Shown: positions 52,190 through 60,736, numbered from the stretch's first letter. The stretch is DNA of 64,000 nt from Lewinellaceae bacterium (GCA_020636215.1 JACJYG010000005.1:310001-374000); one strand, 5' to 3'. The notes: generated by a model from the sequence alone, not told the origin. A program made the numbers and translations.

Positions 52190-52580
52190 TGTCAGCACGC
52201 AGACACACCAGACACACCAGACGCACCAGACGCACCAGACATACCAGACGCACAAGACGCACAAGACACACAAGACGCACAAGACCCGTCTCTGCGAGCC
52301 GGGCAAGCACACCAGACGCACCAGACATACCAGACGCACCAGCCCCGTCCGTCTAGCCAGCCGGATAAATCTCTGCGAGCCGGGCAAGCATACCAGACGC
52401 ACCAGACTCACAAGACACACCAGACGCACCAGACACACCAGCCCCGTCCGTCTAGCCAGCCGGATAAATCTCTGCGAGCCGGGCAAGCATACCAGACATA
52501 CCAGACGCACCAGACGCACCAGACATACCAGACGCACCAGACATACAAGACGAACCAGACGCACCAGACACACAATATTC
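52190..52580. repeat. ACACACCAGACG minisatellite with embedded dispersed repeats
   Basis: Nine-base units of the form CACCAGACG/CATACCAGA fill most of this stretch. Two identical 54-bp blocks at 52343-52396 and 52442-52495 (starting CCCCGTCCGTCTAGCCAGCC) and a variant at 52280-52312 are embedded. Both strands are open because of the repeat period. It is noncoding. The 54-bp block is shared in reverse orientation with 25482-25525. Confidence 0.9.
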
Positions 52581-52639
52581 CCCCAGTGGCCATCGTATTG
52601 ATAACCGTCTAATAATAAATAACGAAATATCAATAAATT

Positions 52640-53467
52640 ATGAAAGTCTCTAAAATGGCAATCTTGTTATTCACCCTGCTCCCCAGCGGGTGGCTGGCTG
52701 CCCAGAATACCTTTTCCGGGCTTTTTAAGCAGTCGAATGAAGAATACCAGTATGTGTTTCAGTATAACTGGGAAGATTTTGTCGCTCGTCAGCTCGAAAT
52801 GGATTCGTTGGGGTATAGCCTGGTGGATGTTGAAACCGGTACGGAAGGGAAGTACCGCCTTTTCTGGGGGATTTGGAAAAAGGACGGAGGGCATACCATA
52901 CTCAAACGCCTGGAAGGCTGGGAAGAATTAGTCCAAACGAAGCGTATGATGGCCGCCGATGGTTTTGTCATGGACGATATTGAGGCCTACCGCGAGGGAT
53001 CCAAAGAGTACTATGTGGCCGTGTGGGCGCCGGGAACCACTCCGCATAAGGTCCGGCAATTGACTTCCTGGGAAGGCCTGACCAACGATTACGATGAACT
53101 CGTTTTGCAGGGGTTGCAGATTGTTGACCTGGAAGGTTTTCAAGCAGAAGATGGCAAGACGCATTACCTGGCCCTTTACCATCAGATGGCGCCGGGGGAG
53201 CGGACCCATATGTACCGCTCGCCGGATATGGAGAGCTTCCTCGTGGACAAGAGCTACCGGAATAAAAGTGGGTATAGGTTGTTCGACCTGGAACGCTTCG
53301 AAAAACGGGGTACGGACTTTATCACGGGCCTGTACAGAAAGGAAGACAATATTGACGTCATCCTCGATCAATTGCCATGGGAGGAATTCAATCGCCAAAT
53401 GAAAGAATTGATAGGCGAAAAAGGGCTGGTTTTGGTGGATATCGACATTTATCCTGCCGGAGAATAA
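52640..53467 (+). CDS. Exported BTRD1-like tandem-repeat protein
   Basis: A 275-residue exported protein with signal peptide MKVSKMAILLFTLLPSGWLA. The mature part is five repeats of about 47-50 residues at roughly 38-80, 84-131, 134-182, 188-236 and 240-275. Each has W..F/L, a GY.L.D.E or similar phrase and a YY..W/LY ending (GYSLVDVETGTEGKYRLFWG; GFVMDDIEAYREGSKEYYVA; GYRLFDLERFEKRGTDFITG). This matches the bacterial tandem repeat domain 1 family (PF17660). The function is unknown. It is 39 bp upstream of the GH18 gene and probably in the same operon. Confidence 0.75.
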   Translation: MKVSKMAILLFTLLPSGWLAAQNTFSGLFKQSNEEYQYVFQYNWEDFVARQLEMDSLGYSLVDVETGTEGKYRLFWGIWKKDGGHTILKRLEGWEELVQTKRMMAADGFVMDDIEAYREGSKEYYVAVWAPGTTPHKVRQLTSWEGLTNDYDELVLQGLQIVDLEGFQAEDGKTHYLALYHQMAPGERTHMYRSPDMESFLVDKSYRNKSGYRLFDLERFEKRGTDFITGLYRKEDNIDVILDQLPWEEFNRQMKELIGEKGLVLVDIDIYPAGE

Positions 53468-53506
53468 GCCCATGAAAATTCCTATCTTGACCCCCAAATC
53501 CCAGCC

Positions 53507-54805
53507 ATGAACATTCGGACGGCCTTTTTTGCTTTTTTGATATTGATGATCACAGATATTGCCGCTGCTCAGGAAACAAAAGTAGTAGGATACCTGCCCT
53601 ATTACCGTTTTGGAAACCTGGATCAGATCGGGCTGGAACACCTGACCCACCTTTGCATTGCCTTCGCCAACCCCGATGCTCAGGGAAATATCAGCATGGA
53701 TGGCGTTGATATTTGGCCCGTCGTGCAGCGGGCCCATGAGGCGGATGTCAAGGTGCTGGCATCGCTGGCAGGAGGCGCCCTGAAACCGGAATGGGCCGAG
53801 GCCTGGGCCCGCCTGACCCAAGCCCGCTACCGTTCGGGCTTCATCCACCGCATCATCCAATATACACTTGCCAATGAACTGGATGGCATCGATATAGACC
53901 TGGAATGGAAGTACGTTGATGCCCAGTACAGCGGTTTCGTCCTGGAACTGCGCGATTCCCTGCACGCCCATGGCAAATTGATGACGGCCGCCCTGCCGGG
54001 GATACACCGCTACAAACATATCACGGATAAAGCGATGTTGGCCTTCGATTTTATCAACCTCATGGCTTATGACCTCACCGGCCAATTTGACCCGCAGCGG
54101 CCGGGCCCTCATTCGCCTTATTCCCTGGCAGTAGCTGCACTGGATTATTGGAAAGGCCTGGGGATGCCTGCCAACAAATTGGTGTTGGGCCTGCCGTTAT
54201 ACGGTTGGGATTTCTCTACCCCCGGCACTGTCCATTCCGTCAATTACGGGGATATCGTTGCTTCCAACCCTGCTTATGCCCACACCGACCAGGTTGGGCG
54301 GCTGTATTACAACGGCATCCTGACGGTAGTTGCCAAAACGGAATTAGCCAAACGCGAGGGCGGCGGCGTGATGCTATGGGAACTCGGCAAGGATGCACTC
54401 AATGAATTTTCACTGCTTAAAACGGCCTACCACACGATCCATGGTGAACCGGTAGAGCCGGCCACGCCTGCTTTTTCACCCCTTCCGGATTCCATAGGCG
54501 TGATTGCCGAATCGGATTTTTCCCCAGATGTCATCCTCCCCGGCGCCCCTGCTGATCCCGATATGTTCCGTCTGGAAGTAGAGATATTTCCCAACCCCTT
54601 CCAGGATACGCTCCAAATTACCAACAAAGAAGAATGGCCCCTCCAACTGGTGCTTTCCGATAAGAAAGGCCGCCCTCTCTTCGAAACATTCCTTCGGCCC
54701 AATTCCACCATCAACTGGGAAACGGCCAGCTTCCCCTCCGGCCAGTATACCGTTTCAGCAATGAAAGGCAGTAAACAGATGTCAAAGACGTTGAGAAAAA
54801 TGTAG
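53507..54805 (+). CDS. GH18-family glycoside hydrolase with T9SS tail
   Basis: A 432-residue exported enzyme with signal peptide MNIRTAFFAFLILMITDIAA. The GH18 catalytic motif DGIDIDLEW is at 126-134, with Glu133 as the proton donor. Other family segments are VVGYLPYYRFGNLDQIGLEH, HLCIAFANPD, VLASLAGGALKPEW, INLMAYDLTGQFDPQRPG, and GVMLWELGKDA. The C-terminus is a T9SS type A tail (VEIFPNPFQDTLQITNKEE, later FPSGQYTVSAMKGSKQ). Chitin or another GlcNAc-containing polymer is the expected substrate, but GH18 also includes endo-beta-N-acetylglucosaminidases. It probably acts outside the cell. Confidence 0.92.
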   Translation: MNIRTAFFAFLILMITDIAAAQETKVVGYLPYYRFGNLDQIGLEHLTHLCIAFANPDAQGNISMDGVDIWPVVQRAHEADVKVLASLAGGALKPEWAEAWARLTQARYRSGFIHRIIQYTLANELDGIDIDLEWKYVDAQYSGFVLELRDSLHAHGKLMTAALPGIHRYKHITDKAMLAFDFINLMAYDLTGQFDPQRPGPHSPYSLAVAALDYWKGLGMPANKLVLGLPLYGWDFSTPGTVHSVNYGDIVASNPAYAHTDQVGRLYYNGILTVVAKTELAKREGGGVMLWELGKDALNEFSLLKTAYHTIHGEPVEPATPAFSPLPDSIGVIAESDFSPDVILPGAPADPDMFRLEVEIFPNPFQDTLQITNKEEWPLQLVLSDKKGRPLFETFLRPNSTINWETASFPSGQYTVSAMKGSKQMSKTLRKM

Positions 54806-55215
54806 GCATCCGTCTTTCAGGCTATATGAAGGGTACTTTGGAAAAAAAAGAGAGGGATTTTAAAGAAATCTTAAAAACGGCAGGATTTTTTGGATACACT
54901 TGATTATTTTTGTTGCAAATAGATTCCTACTTTAAAAAGTTAGCACGACTATTCGTCAATCGCTTTCTGGTTGTATTTCCCCATTGTTGCAAAAACTCAA
55001 ACCATTACAGGGTTAGAAATCGAGGCTGATGCCTCCGTATTTGCTATGATAGCAGTTCGGCGGTATATCCTTTATTCTTTTCCTGTTACCTCCCCCCACT
55101 CCGGCCAGGACGGCAATGCAGCCTTTGTCCGGTTAGGATGTTTACTGGCTGCATTTGACCTGTAAACCGGTTACTGTTAAATCCAGGTTTTCGAAATCAA
55201 TCTATTAGTTAAAAA
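54806..55215. other. Intergenic region before the AraC-type gene
   Basis: No gene is seen in these 410 bp. A TATTTTTG element (54905-54912) matches the -7 consensus on the plus strand but has no well-spaced -33 element. The 12-mer AAAAGTTAGCAC (54935-54946) recurs at 58965-58976 before the third curlin gene, the only other copy I noticed. Confidence 0.4.
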
Positions 55216-55611
55216 ATGGTTGAGTCTACTTCTTCACCTAACCCAACATTACTGAATTTTCTAAAAGCACAGGTTCGCGCTCAACGCCACAAGGAATGGT
55301 TGGATGCCGTTCACGCTGCGGTGCTGGCAGGGCTAGGAGAGCCGTCAATGGTGATCAACGACATTGCCAGCGCAGTATTTATCAGCGAACGGCAGTTCTA
55401 CCGAAAGCTAAAGAAACTCACCGGGCTGACCCCTAATCAGTTCATCCAGCAAATTCGAATGGAACAGGCGCAAAAACTGCTGCAGGGCCAGGAGTATGAT
55501 TCTGTTTCCCGTGTTGCTAAAGCCGTGGGTTTCCTGAGCTCCGATTATTTCAGCCTGCTTTATGAACGGTATTATGGTGTCAAGCCTGCTGTTCTGCTGG
55601 AGCGGGCTTGA
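55216..55611 (+). CDS. AraC-type helix-turn-helix regulator
   Basis: A 131-residue protein consisting almost only of an AraC-type DNA-binding domain (VINDIASAVFISERQFYRKL, KKLTGLTPNQFIQQIRMEQA, then SVSRVAKAVGFLSSDYFSLL and YGVKPAV). No ligand-binding domain or receiver is fused, so it may act with a partner or constitutively. It is 370 bp upstream of the first curlin gene on the same strand and is the best local candidate for a curli regulator (inference from position). Confidence 0.85.
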   Translation: MVESTSSPNPTLLNFLKAQVRAQRHKEWLDAVHAAVLAGLGEPSMVINDIASAVFISERQFYRKLKKLTGLTPNQFIQQIRMEQAQKLLQGQEYDSVSRVAKAVGFLSSDYFSLLYERYYGVKPAVLLERA

Positions 55612-55666
55612 GCGGTTTTGGCAGGATATTAGGGAATTTTGGCAGAATTGTAAGTTTCAAAGAATT

Positions 55667-55674
55667 TATATTTG
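55667..55674 (+). promoter_or_regulatory. Candidate -7 element for the curli operon
   Basis: TATATTTG matches the Bacteroidota -7 consensus TAnnTTTG, about 308 bp upstream of the first curlin ATG. No -33 element at ideal spacing is seen (a TTTG lies 25 bp upstream). If used, the leader would be long and would contain the hairpin CTTGCCTG (55886-55893) / CAGGCAAG (55902-55909). This is weak evidence. Confidence 0.3.
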
Positions 55675-55981
55675 TATTGTGATTTTTAAAGAGCGCTATC
55701 TTTCTCATACATCTTCTTTTCATTCGCCGAAATGCCGATAGTTTCCCCCTTTTAGCCTGAAGGATCAGGCCTGAAATGCAATAATAATTTTCAATCGCTA
55801 ACCAGCCTTTTCCCGGCAACGGGAGGAGTTGCTACTCTGTTGTTGTACGGCCATTGGCGCCATTACAACAGATGGATTATTGTCTCTTGCCTGCTTGACG
55901 CCAGGCAAGGTGAAGGGGGGGCTATGCCCATTCGCCAGAAAAAGATTATTTATTAACCTTTTATAAACTCCATTTCAAGTC

Positions 55982-57070
55982 ATGAAAAAATTAGTTTTAA
56001 CCCTATTCGCTCTGGTGCTGGGTATCAGCTTCACGCTGGCTCAGAGCAATTCGAGCACCATCAACACCAATGGGAACGGCAATGCCGCCACCGCTACCCA
56101 ATCCGGTGACACCAACAGTTCTGACATCGGCCAGGACGGTGATAGCAACACTGCTGGCACCAGTCAATCCGGTGACCTCAACACCTCCGTCGTTGGCCAG
56201 TTGGGCGACGGCAACTACTCTGATGTTGGCCAATCCGGCTCCAGCAACAGCGCTGAGGTGGCTCAGGATGGCAGCAACTCTTCCTATGCCTACCAGTCTG
56301 GCGCCGGCAATAGCGCCGACGTGGCTCAGGAAGGTGACAACTCTTCAACCACTTACCAGTATGGCGACGGAAACGCGGTCAATATCGCTCAGATCGACGG
56401 TAACTCCTCCTACGCCTACCAGTATGGCGACGGTAACGAGGGCAATGTCAGCCAGGATGGTTCTAACTCATCTTACCTTTCCCAAGGGATCAGCAACAAC
56501 CTGGCCAATGTTACCCAGGTGGGGGCTAACTATTCTGATGTCGGCCAGGACGACAGCGACAACACGGCCGACGTCAGCCAGGACGGAGACGGTAACTCCT
56601 CCTACGTTCACCAGTGGGATGGCGACGGCAATGCCGCAACCACCACCCAGATCGGCGATGGCAATTATTCGCACACCGACCAGTATTCCGAAAGCTTTTC
56701 CAATACGGCTACCGTTAGCCAGGATGGAGACGGTAACTCCGCCTACACCTACCAGGGCTATGGTAATGGCAACAGCGCCACGACGAGCCAGGAAGGCGCT
56801 GGCAACTACTCCAGTGCTAACCAGTACTATGGTGATGGCAACAGCGCTGATGTTGGCCAGTTGGGTGACAACAACGGTTCCGACCTAACCCAGTTGGGCA
56901 GCAGCAACACTGCGGGTATATCGCAGGACGGCGCATCCAACTTTTCCGATCTCTATATAATGGGTGATAGCAACCTGACTACGGTTACCCAGGATGGCGC
57001 CAGCAATACTTCCGAAATAGATGTAATCGGTAACGGCAACACCCAAACGGTCAGCCAGAGCGACCTATAA
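55982..57070 (+). CDS. csgA: Curlin-repeat amyloid subunit 1 (CsgA-like)
   Basis: A 362-residue exported protein with signal peptide MKKLVLTLFALVLGISFTLA. The mature part is made of curlin repeats with Gln and Asn at fixed spacing (QSGDTNSSDIGQDGDSNTAG, VAQEGDNSSTTYQYGDGNAV), about fifteen of them of roughly 22 residues. E. coli CsgA has five, so this is about three times longer. It is rich in Gly, Asn, Ser, Asp and Tyr. The C-terminus IGNGNTQTVSQSDL is shared with the next two subunits. It is the first structural gene of the locus. Secretion through CsgG and assembly into surface amyloid are expected. Confidence 0.9.
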   Translation: MKKLVLTLFALVLGISFTLAQSNSSTINTNGNGNAATATQSGDTNSSDIGQDGDSNTAGTSQSGDLNTSVVGQLGDGNYSDVGQSGSSNSAEVAQDGSNSSYAYQSGAGNSADVAQEGDNSSTTYQYGDGNAVNIAQIDGNSSYAYQYGDGNEGNVSQDGSNSSYLSQGISNNLANVTQVGANYSDVGQDDSDNTADVSQDGDGNSSYVHQWDGDGNAATTTQIGDGNYSHTDQYSESFSNTATVSQDGDGNSAYTYQGYGNGNSATTSQEGAGNYSSANQYYGDGNSADVGQLGDNNGSDLTQLGSSNTAGISQDGASNFSDLYIMGDSNLTTVTQDGASNTSEIDVIGNGNTQTVSQSDL

Positions 57071-57137
57071 TCAATCGATCCGCCCTTGGGAAGGGCTACT
57101 CCAAGCGGCATGGGAACAGCTATTGTTTCCGGCTTCT

Positions 57138-57172
57138 GGGGAGGAACCTGCCGAGACAGCAGGCTCCTCCCC
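57138..57172 (+). terminator. Hairpin between curlin genes 1 and 2
   Basis: GGGGAGGAACCTGC (57138-57151) pairs with GCAGGCTCCTCCCC (57159-57172) almost fully across a 7-nt loop. No T-tract follows, so it is more likely an attenuator or mRNA-stabilising element after the first subunit gene than a full terminator. Confidence 0.55.
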
Positions 57173-57269
57173 TCCTGAGTAAGCCTTGGAAGCTTTCGGC
57201 TCAGTACTGTCGGGATAGGAGTTTCTGACGAATCCATTATTTTTTTTAATTCAAAACCAATACTTTATC

Positions 57270-58856
57270 ATGAAAAGGTTAGTATTAACGATTTTTACTT
57301 TGGCATTAGGGCTAGGCATTGCTTTGGCCCAGTCCAACAATAGCACGATCGATGTGCTGGGCAACAGCAATGCCCAGGCCGTTGATCAGAAAGGCGCTTC
57401 CAATTCCTCTGATGTTAACCAAAAAGGCGATAGCAATATCGCGGATGTAGCTCAGGACGGCAGCAGCAACACCGCTTCCATCGACCAGGGCCAGACCGGT
57501 GACAATGGCGATACGCCTGGTGTTTCCAACTATAGCGAAGCCTATATCCAGCAGGCCGGCGCCAACAACCTGGCCGAATCGAACCAGAACGGCGAAGGCA
57601 ACTATTCCTGGCAGTCTCAGGATGGCAACGACAACACGGCCACGATTACGCACCAGCGTGATTTCAACGTCGGTTCCGGTACGACTGTTCCGGATGGCAA
57701 CTATCATACACAGGAACAAATTGGGGACAATAACTTCGCCACTGCCCGCACCTACAACGGCCCCAACTCGGGAAGCCAATATCAGGAAGGCGACTGGAAC
57801 TACTCCAAGGTCGACCAGGGCGGAGCCGGTAATGAGGGGAACCATGCCGAAACCGATCAGGAAGGCAACTACAACAACGCTTTTGTGGATCAACTTGGTG
57901 GTGGTTTCACCGATAACGAAGCATACGTAAGCCAGGAAGGCGATTATAACGATGCCGATGTCGAACAGTCGGGTGACGACAATGACAATGAAGTCGACCA
58001 GGAAGGCAATTATAATATCGCTGCTACTGTCCAATTGGGCGATGGCAACGATGCCGATGTAGAACAGGAAGGCGATGAAAACAACGCTGTCCTGGGCCAG
58101 ACGGGCAGCTACAACGATGCCGATGTCGACCAGGATGGTGACAACAACTACGCCTACACCGGCCAGTCGGGCGACGACAACGATGCTGATGTAGATCAGG
58201 AAGGCGCCGAAAACATGGCCGATGTACTGCAGTCGGGCAATGCGAACGAAGCAGACGTCAACCAGGACGGCGGATCGAACGACGCCGATGTGGCCCAGAC
58301 GGGTGACGGCAACGAAGCAACCGTCCGCCAGAACGGCGCCGCCAACATCGCTGATATCGATCAGCTCGGTAATGGCAACAAGTACAGCGATTACATGACT
58401 GGTTCCGCTAACGACGACAACCAGATCTATGCTACCCAGGACGGGGACAATAACAACGCCCGCTATGAAATCCAGGGTGACAGGAACCTGATCAACTCTG
58501 ATCAAACGGGTACCGGCAACCAGATCTTCATGAACCTCGATGGCAACGGCGGCCTGGCCGGTGGCCTGGGCGGCTCGGGCGAAAGCAGCGATAACGTCCT
58601 GGACTTCGACCAGTTGGGCAACAGCAACATCATCTCCGGCGGCCTGGGTGATGGCAGCAACAACAACCTGATCACCGTCAGCCAGACGGGCGACGCCAAC
58701 CATGTAACTTCCAGTAACGCATGGACCCAGGACGGCGTCCTGATCGGCGGCAACGACAACACGATGACCATCACGCAGGACGGTATGGACAATACCTCCC
58801 TGAATACCATCATCGGTAACGGCAATACGGCTACGGTTGATCAAAGCGATTTGTAA
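57270..58856 (+). CDS. csgA: Curlin-repeat amyloid subunit 2, Asp-rich (CsgA-like)
   Basis: A 528-residue exported protein, the largest subunit, with signal peptide MKRLVLTIFTLALGLGIALA. Curlin repeats fill the mature part. From about residue 210 to 360 many repeat turns carry Asp where other subunits have Ser or Thr (EQSGDDNDNEVDQEGNYNIA, DADVDQDGDNNYAYTGQSGD), so this part should be strongly acidic. The C-terminal TIIGNGNTATVDQSDL matches its neighbours. The acidic surface could bind calcium, as halophilic or marine proteins do (inference). It is preceded and followed by intergenic hairpins. Confidence 0.88.
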   Translation: MKRLVLTIFTLALGLGIALAQSNNSTIDVLGNSNAQAVDQKGASNSSDVNQKGDSNIADVAQDGSSNTASIDQGQTGDNGDTPGVSNYSEAYIQQAGANNLAESNQNGEGNYSWQSQDGNDNTATITHQRDFNVGSGTTVPDGNYHTQEQIGDNNFATARTYNGPNSGSQYQEGDWNYSKVDQGGAGNEGNHAETDQEGNYNNAFVDQLGGGFTDNEAYVSQEGDYNDADVEQSGDDNDNEVDQEGNYNIAATVQLGDGNDADVEQEGDENNAVLGQTGSYNDADVDQDGDNNYAYTGQSGDDNDADVDQEGAENMADVLQSGNANEADVNQDGGSNDADVAQTGDGNEATVRQNGAANIADIDQLGNGNKYSDYMTGSANDDNQIYATQDGDNNNARYEIQGDRNLINSDQTGTGNQIFMNLDGNGGLAGGLGGSGESSDNVLDFDQLGNSNIISGGLGDGSNNNLITVSQTGDANHVTSSNAWTQDGVLIGGNDNTMTITQDGMDNTSLNTIIGNGNTATVDQSDL

Positions 58857-58893
58857 CTGGGCCCTTGTGAACAAGCTCTAATCCAAGAAAGTA

Positions 58894-58927
58894 GGGAAGG
58901 CGCGGCAGTGGTGCCGGCCTTCCTCCC
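58894..58927 (+). terminator. Hairpin between curlin genes 2 and 3
   Basis: The stem GGAAGGC..CGGCA pairs with TGCCG.GCCTTCC around a short GTGG-type loop, within 58894-58927. A short TTT follows. It is likely an attenuator or 3'-end stabiliser; the gap between the genes is 150 bp. Confidence 0.5.
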
Positions 58928-58950
58928 TTTGGGTTATGAAGGTTCATTAG

Positions 58951-58976
58951 TCCAAACTCTATCGAAAAGTTAGCAC
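58951..58976 (+). promoter_or_regulatory. TCCAAACTCTA motif before curlin gene 3
   Basis: TCCAAACTCTA (58951-58961) recurs exactly before csgF (61619-61629) and csgG (62244-62254), and inverted at 62128-62138. It is followed here by AAAAGTTAGCAC (58965-58976), also found at 54935-54946. It lies 45 bp before the ATG. The role is unknown: regulatory site or end of a small element. Confidence 0.45.
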
Positions 58977-59006
58977 TGCCATTAGTGGCGGGTAAAAAAA
59001 ATCACA

Positions 59007-60086
59007 ATGAAAAAAATAGTAATGACAATTGGGGGAATAGTCCTGGCTGCCACCGTGCTTGTCGCCCAAACCAGCGGTAACCGTTCCGATGTGAACGTCC
59101 TTGGGGATGAAAATACCGTTGAGGTGGCCCAGCATGGCGTCGGAGATAATTCTTCTACGGTGCTACAGGGCCAGGGCGCACTGGGCTATTCCGATAAGGG
59201 CAAGGCGCTGGTCACGCAGGACGGGGCGCTGAATGAAGCTTATACCGCACAGGACGGTTTCAGAAACACCGCGAATACCATTCAGAACGGCGAAAGCCAT
59301 CACTCTTCTATACAGCAGGAAGGCAGCCGCAACTGGGCCAAGGCCAATCAGCAGGCTCAGGGCAATAACCCCAGTTTCGAAAACGAATCCACCATCGATC
59401 AGCAAGGCTTCAAAAACCGGGCTAATATCACTCAGCGGGGAAGCTACAATACTTCTCTGGCCGTACAATCGAATGGGGAGGATAATGACGCGAAATTGCT
59501 CCAAAGGGGCGATGGCAACGAATCGCAGATCTTCCAGGCCAACGGTGATGGCAATATGGCTGATGTATCCCAAAAAGGCGATGGCAACAGCTCTATTATC
59601 GGCCAGGGTTCCTTGTACGAAATCATCCCGAGCAATGATAATCAAGCATTTGTAGAGCAGATCGGCGATGGTAATGAGTCGGCCATCGGCCAGATCGGGG
59701 GTAGCCGCAATTTTGCCGATGTGTACCAGGAGGGCGATGGTAACAGCTCCCTGATCGGCCAGTTGCTTGGAAATGACAATGCTGCTTACGTGGATCAACA
59801 GGGCGACAACAATGTGTCTATCCTTGGCGAGATCGGTGGCGACCGCAACCTGACCACGATCATACAGGACGGAACCGGGAACCTTTCCCTGGTCGGCGAA
59901 TTACTCGGTAGCGATAATGAAACCCTTGTCGATCAGCAAGGGGCCTTCAATGTATCCAGAGTTGGCGTGGCCGGAAGCACCAATATGATCTCGGTGGAAC
60001 AATCCGGTTCGCTCAACAACTCCGATATACAGGTGATCGGGAATGGCAATACCTGTACCGTGAAACAAGGCGGATTAACGCCTTAA
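59007..60086 (+). CDS. Curlin-repeat amyloid subunit 3 (CsgA/CsgB-like)
   Basis: A 359-residue exported protein with signal peptide MKKIVMTIGGIVLAATVLVA. Curlin repeats (VDQQGDNNVSILGEIGGDRN, QKGDGNSSIIGQGSLYEIIP) are less regular and less acidic than in subunit 2, with longer insertions. The C-terminus VIGNGNTCTVKQGGL keeps the shared pattern but contains the only Cys of the mature protein. It may be a minor or nucleating subunit (inference). A terminator-like hairpin follows. Confidence 0.85.
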   Translation: MKKIVMTIGGIVLAATVLVAQTSGNRSDVNVLGDENTVEVAQHGVGDNSSTVLQGQGALGYSDKGKALVTQDGALNEAYTAQDGFRNTANTIQNGESHHSSIQQEGSRNWAKANQQAQGNNPSFENESTIDQQGFKNRANITQRGSYNTSLAVQSNGEDNDAKLLQRGDGNESQIFQANGDGNMADVSQKGDGNSSIIGQGSLYEIIPSNDNQAFVEQIGDGNESAIGQIGGSRNFADVYQEGDGNSSLIGQLLGNDNAAYVDQQGDNNVSILGEIGGDRNLTTIIQDGTGNLSLVGELLGSDNETLVDQQGAFNVSRVGVAGSTNMISVEQSGSLNNSDIQVIGNGNTCTVKQGGLTP

Positions 60087-60096
60087 TTAGACCCTT

Positions 60097-60138
60097 TCTG
60101 TGGAGCCATTTTTAAGGTGGTTCCACAGATAATTTTTT
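60097..60138 (+). terminator. Terminator-like hairpin after curlin gene 3
   Basis: TCTGTGGAGCCA (60097-60108) pairs with TGGTTCCACAGA (60118-60129) at 11 of 12 positions, with a 9-nt loop. TAATTTTTT follows at 60130-60138. This has the form of a rho-independent terminator, which would partly separate subunit genes from the assembly genes. Confidence 0.65.
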
Positions 60139-60157
60139 GCGTTCAAAACCGTGTTCT

Positions 60158-60736
60158 ATGCGTACTTTAATTTTTGCTCTATTGTGTTTCCTCGCCGGCC
60201 CGGCTTTCGGGCAGAATGATATTCCCGCCCCGAATGACCTTTTCGACAGGGGGTTGAATTTCAATGAACTGGGCCTGTCCAGCAACCGCCTTGGCGTACT
60301 GCAACAGGGAGATAACAACACCATTGATGTGCAGCAACGCCAGCCCGAAATGCAGCATGTTGAACTCCAGCAGATCGGAGATTACAACCACCTGGAGTTT
60401 ACGGTCAGGGGCCAGAACAACGATGTGGCGATCCAGCAAAATGGAAGTTTCAACCAGGCCAGCCTGGGAGAAGTAGACGGGATCGACAACCGCTTCATCG
60501 TCAGCCAGCAGGGCAATGGCAACGTCTATACCCGGGAATCGGCCTTTGGAACGGATGGCTACCCGGTAGACGGTGTGAATATGGTCGTCGGCCAGCGGGG
60601 AGATGGCAACCAACTGCTGCAACTGGAAGACGGGCTAACCCCCGCTACCACCAACCCTATCATCATTGAACAGACGGGCGGGGCCAATATTCAGATCCAG
60701 TTTTCTAACTTCCTTTCCGGCAGGGATGGGCAGTGA
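60158..60736 (+). CDS. CsgB-like minor curlin protein
   Basis: A 192-residue exported protein. The ATG at 60158 starts a signal peptide (MRTLIFALLCFLAGPAFG). Only a few imperfect curlin repeats remain (VLQQGDNNTIDVQQRQPEMQ, LQQIGDYNHLEFTVRGQNND, VSQQGNGNVYTRE, VGQRGDGNQLLQLEDG). The short size and degenerate repeats resemble the CsgB nucleator more than CsgA, but the assignment is by analogy. It follows the hairpin after subunit 3 and precedes the CsgH-CsgE fusion by 44 bp. Confidence 0.7.
   Translation: MRTLIFALLCFLAGPAFGQNDIPAPNDLFDRGLNFNELGLSSNRLGVLQQGDNNTIDVQQRQPEMQHVELQQIGDYNHLEFTVRGQNNDVAIQQNGSFNQASLGEVDGIDNRFIVSQQGNGNVYTRESAFGTDGYPVDGVNMVVGQRGDGNQLLQLEDGLTPATTNPIIIEQTGGANIQIQFSNFLSGRDGQ

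Noticed and set aside
52182..52633. Long open frames on both strands (Thr/His/Arg-rich and Val/Cys/Trp-rich)
   Set aside because: Both come from the CACCAGACG-type minisatellite, whose 9-bp period keeps frames open. No signal, domain or start context supports a gene.
57312..58874. 520-codon minus-strand open frame
   Set aside because: It is the antisense shadow of the repetitive second curlin gene; its Val/Ile-rich repeats mirror the Asn/Gln/Asp codons.
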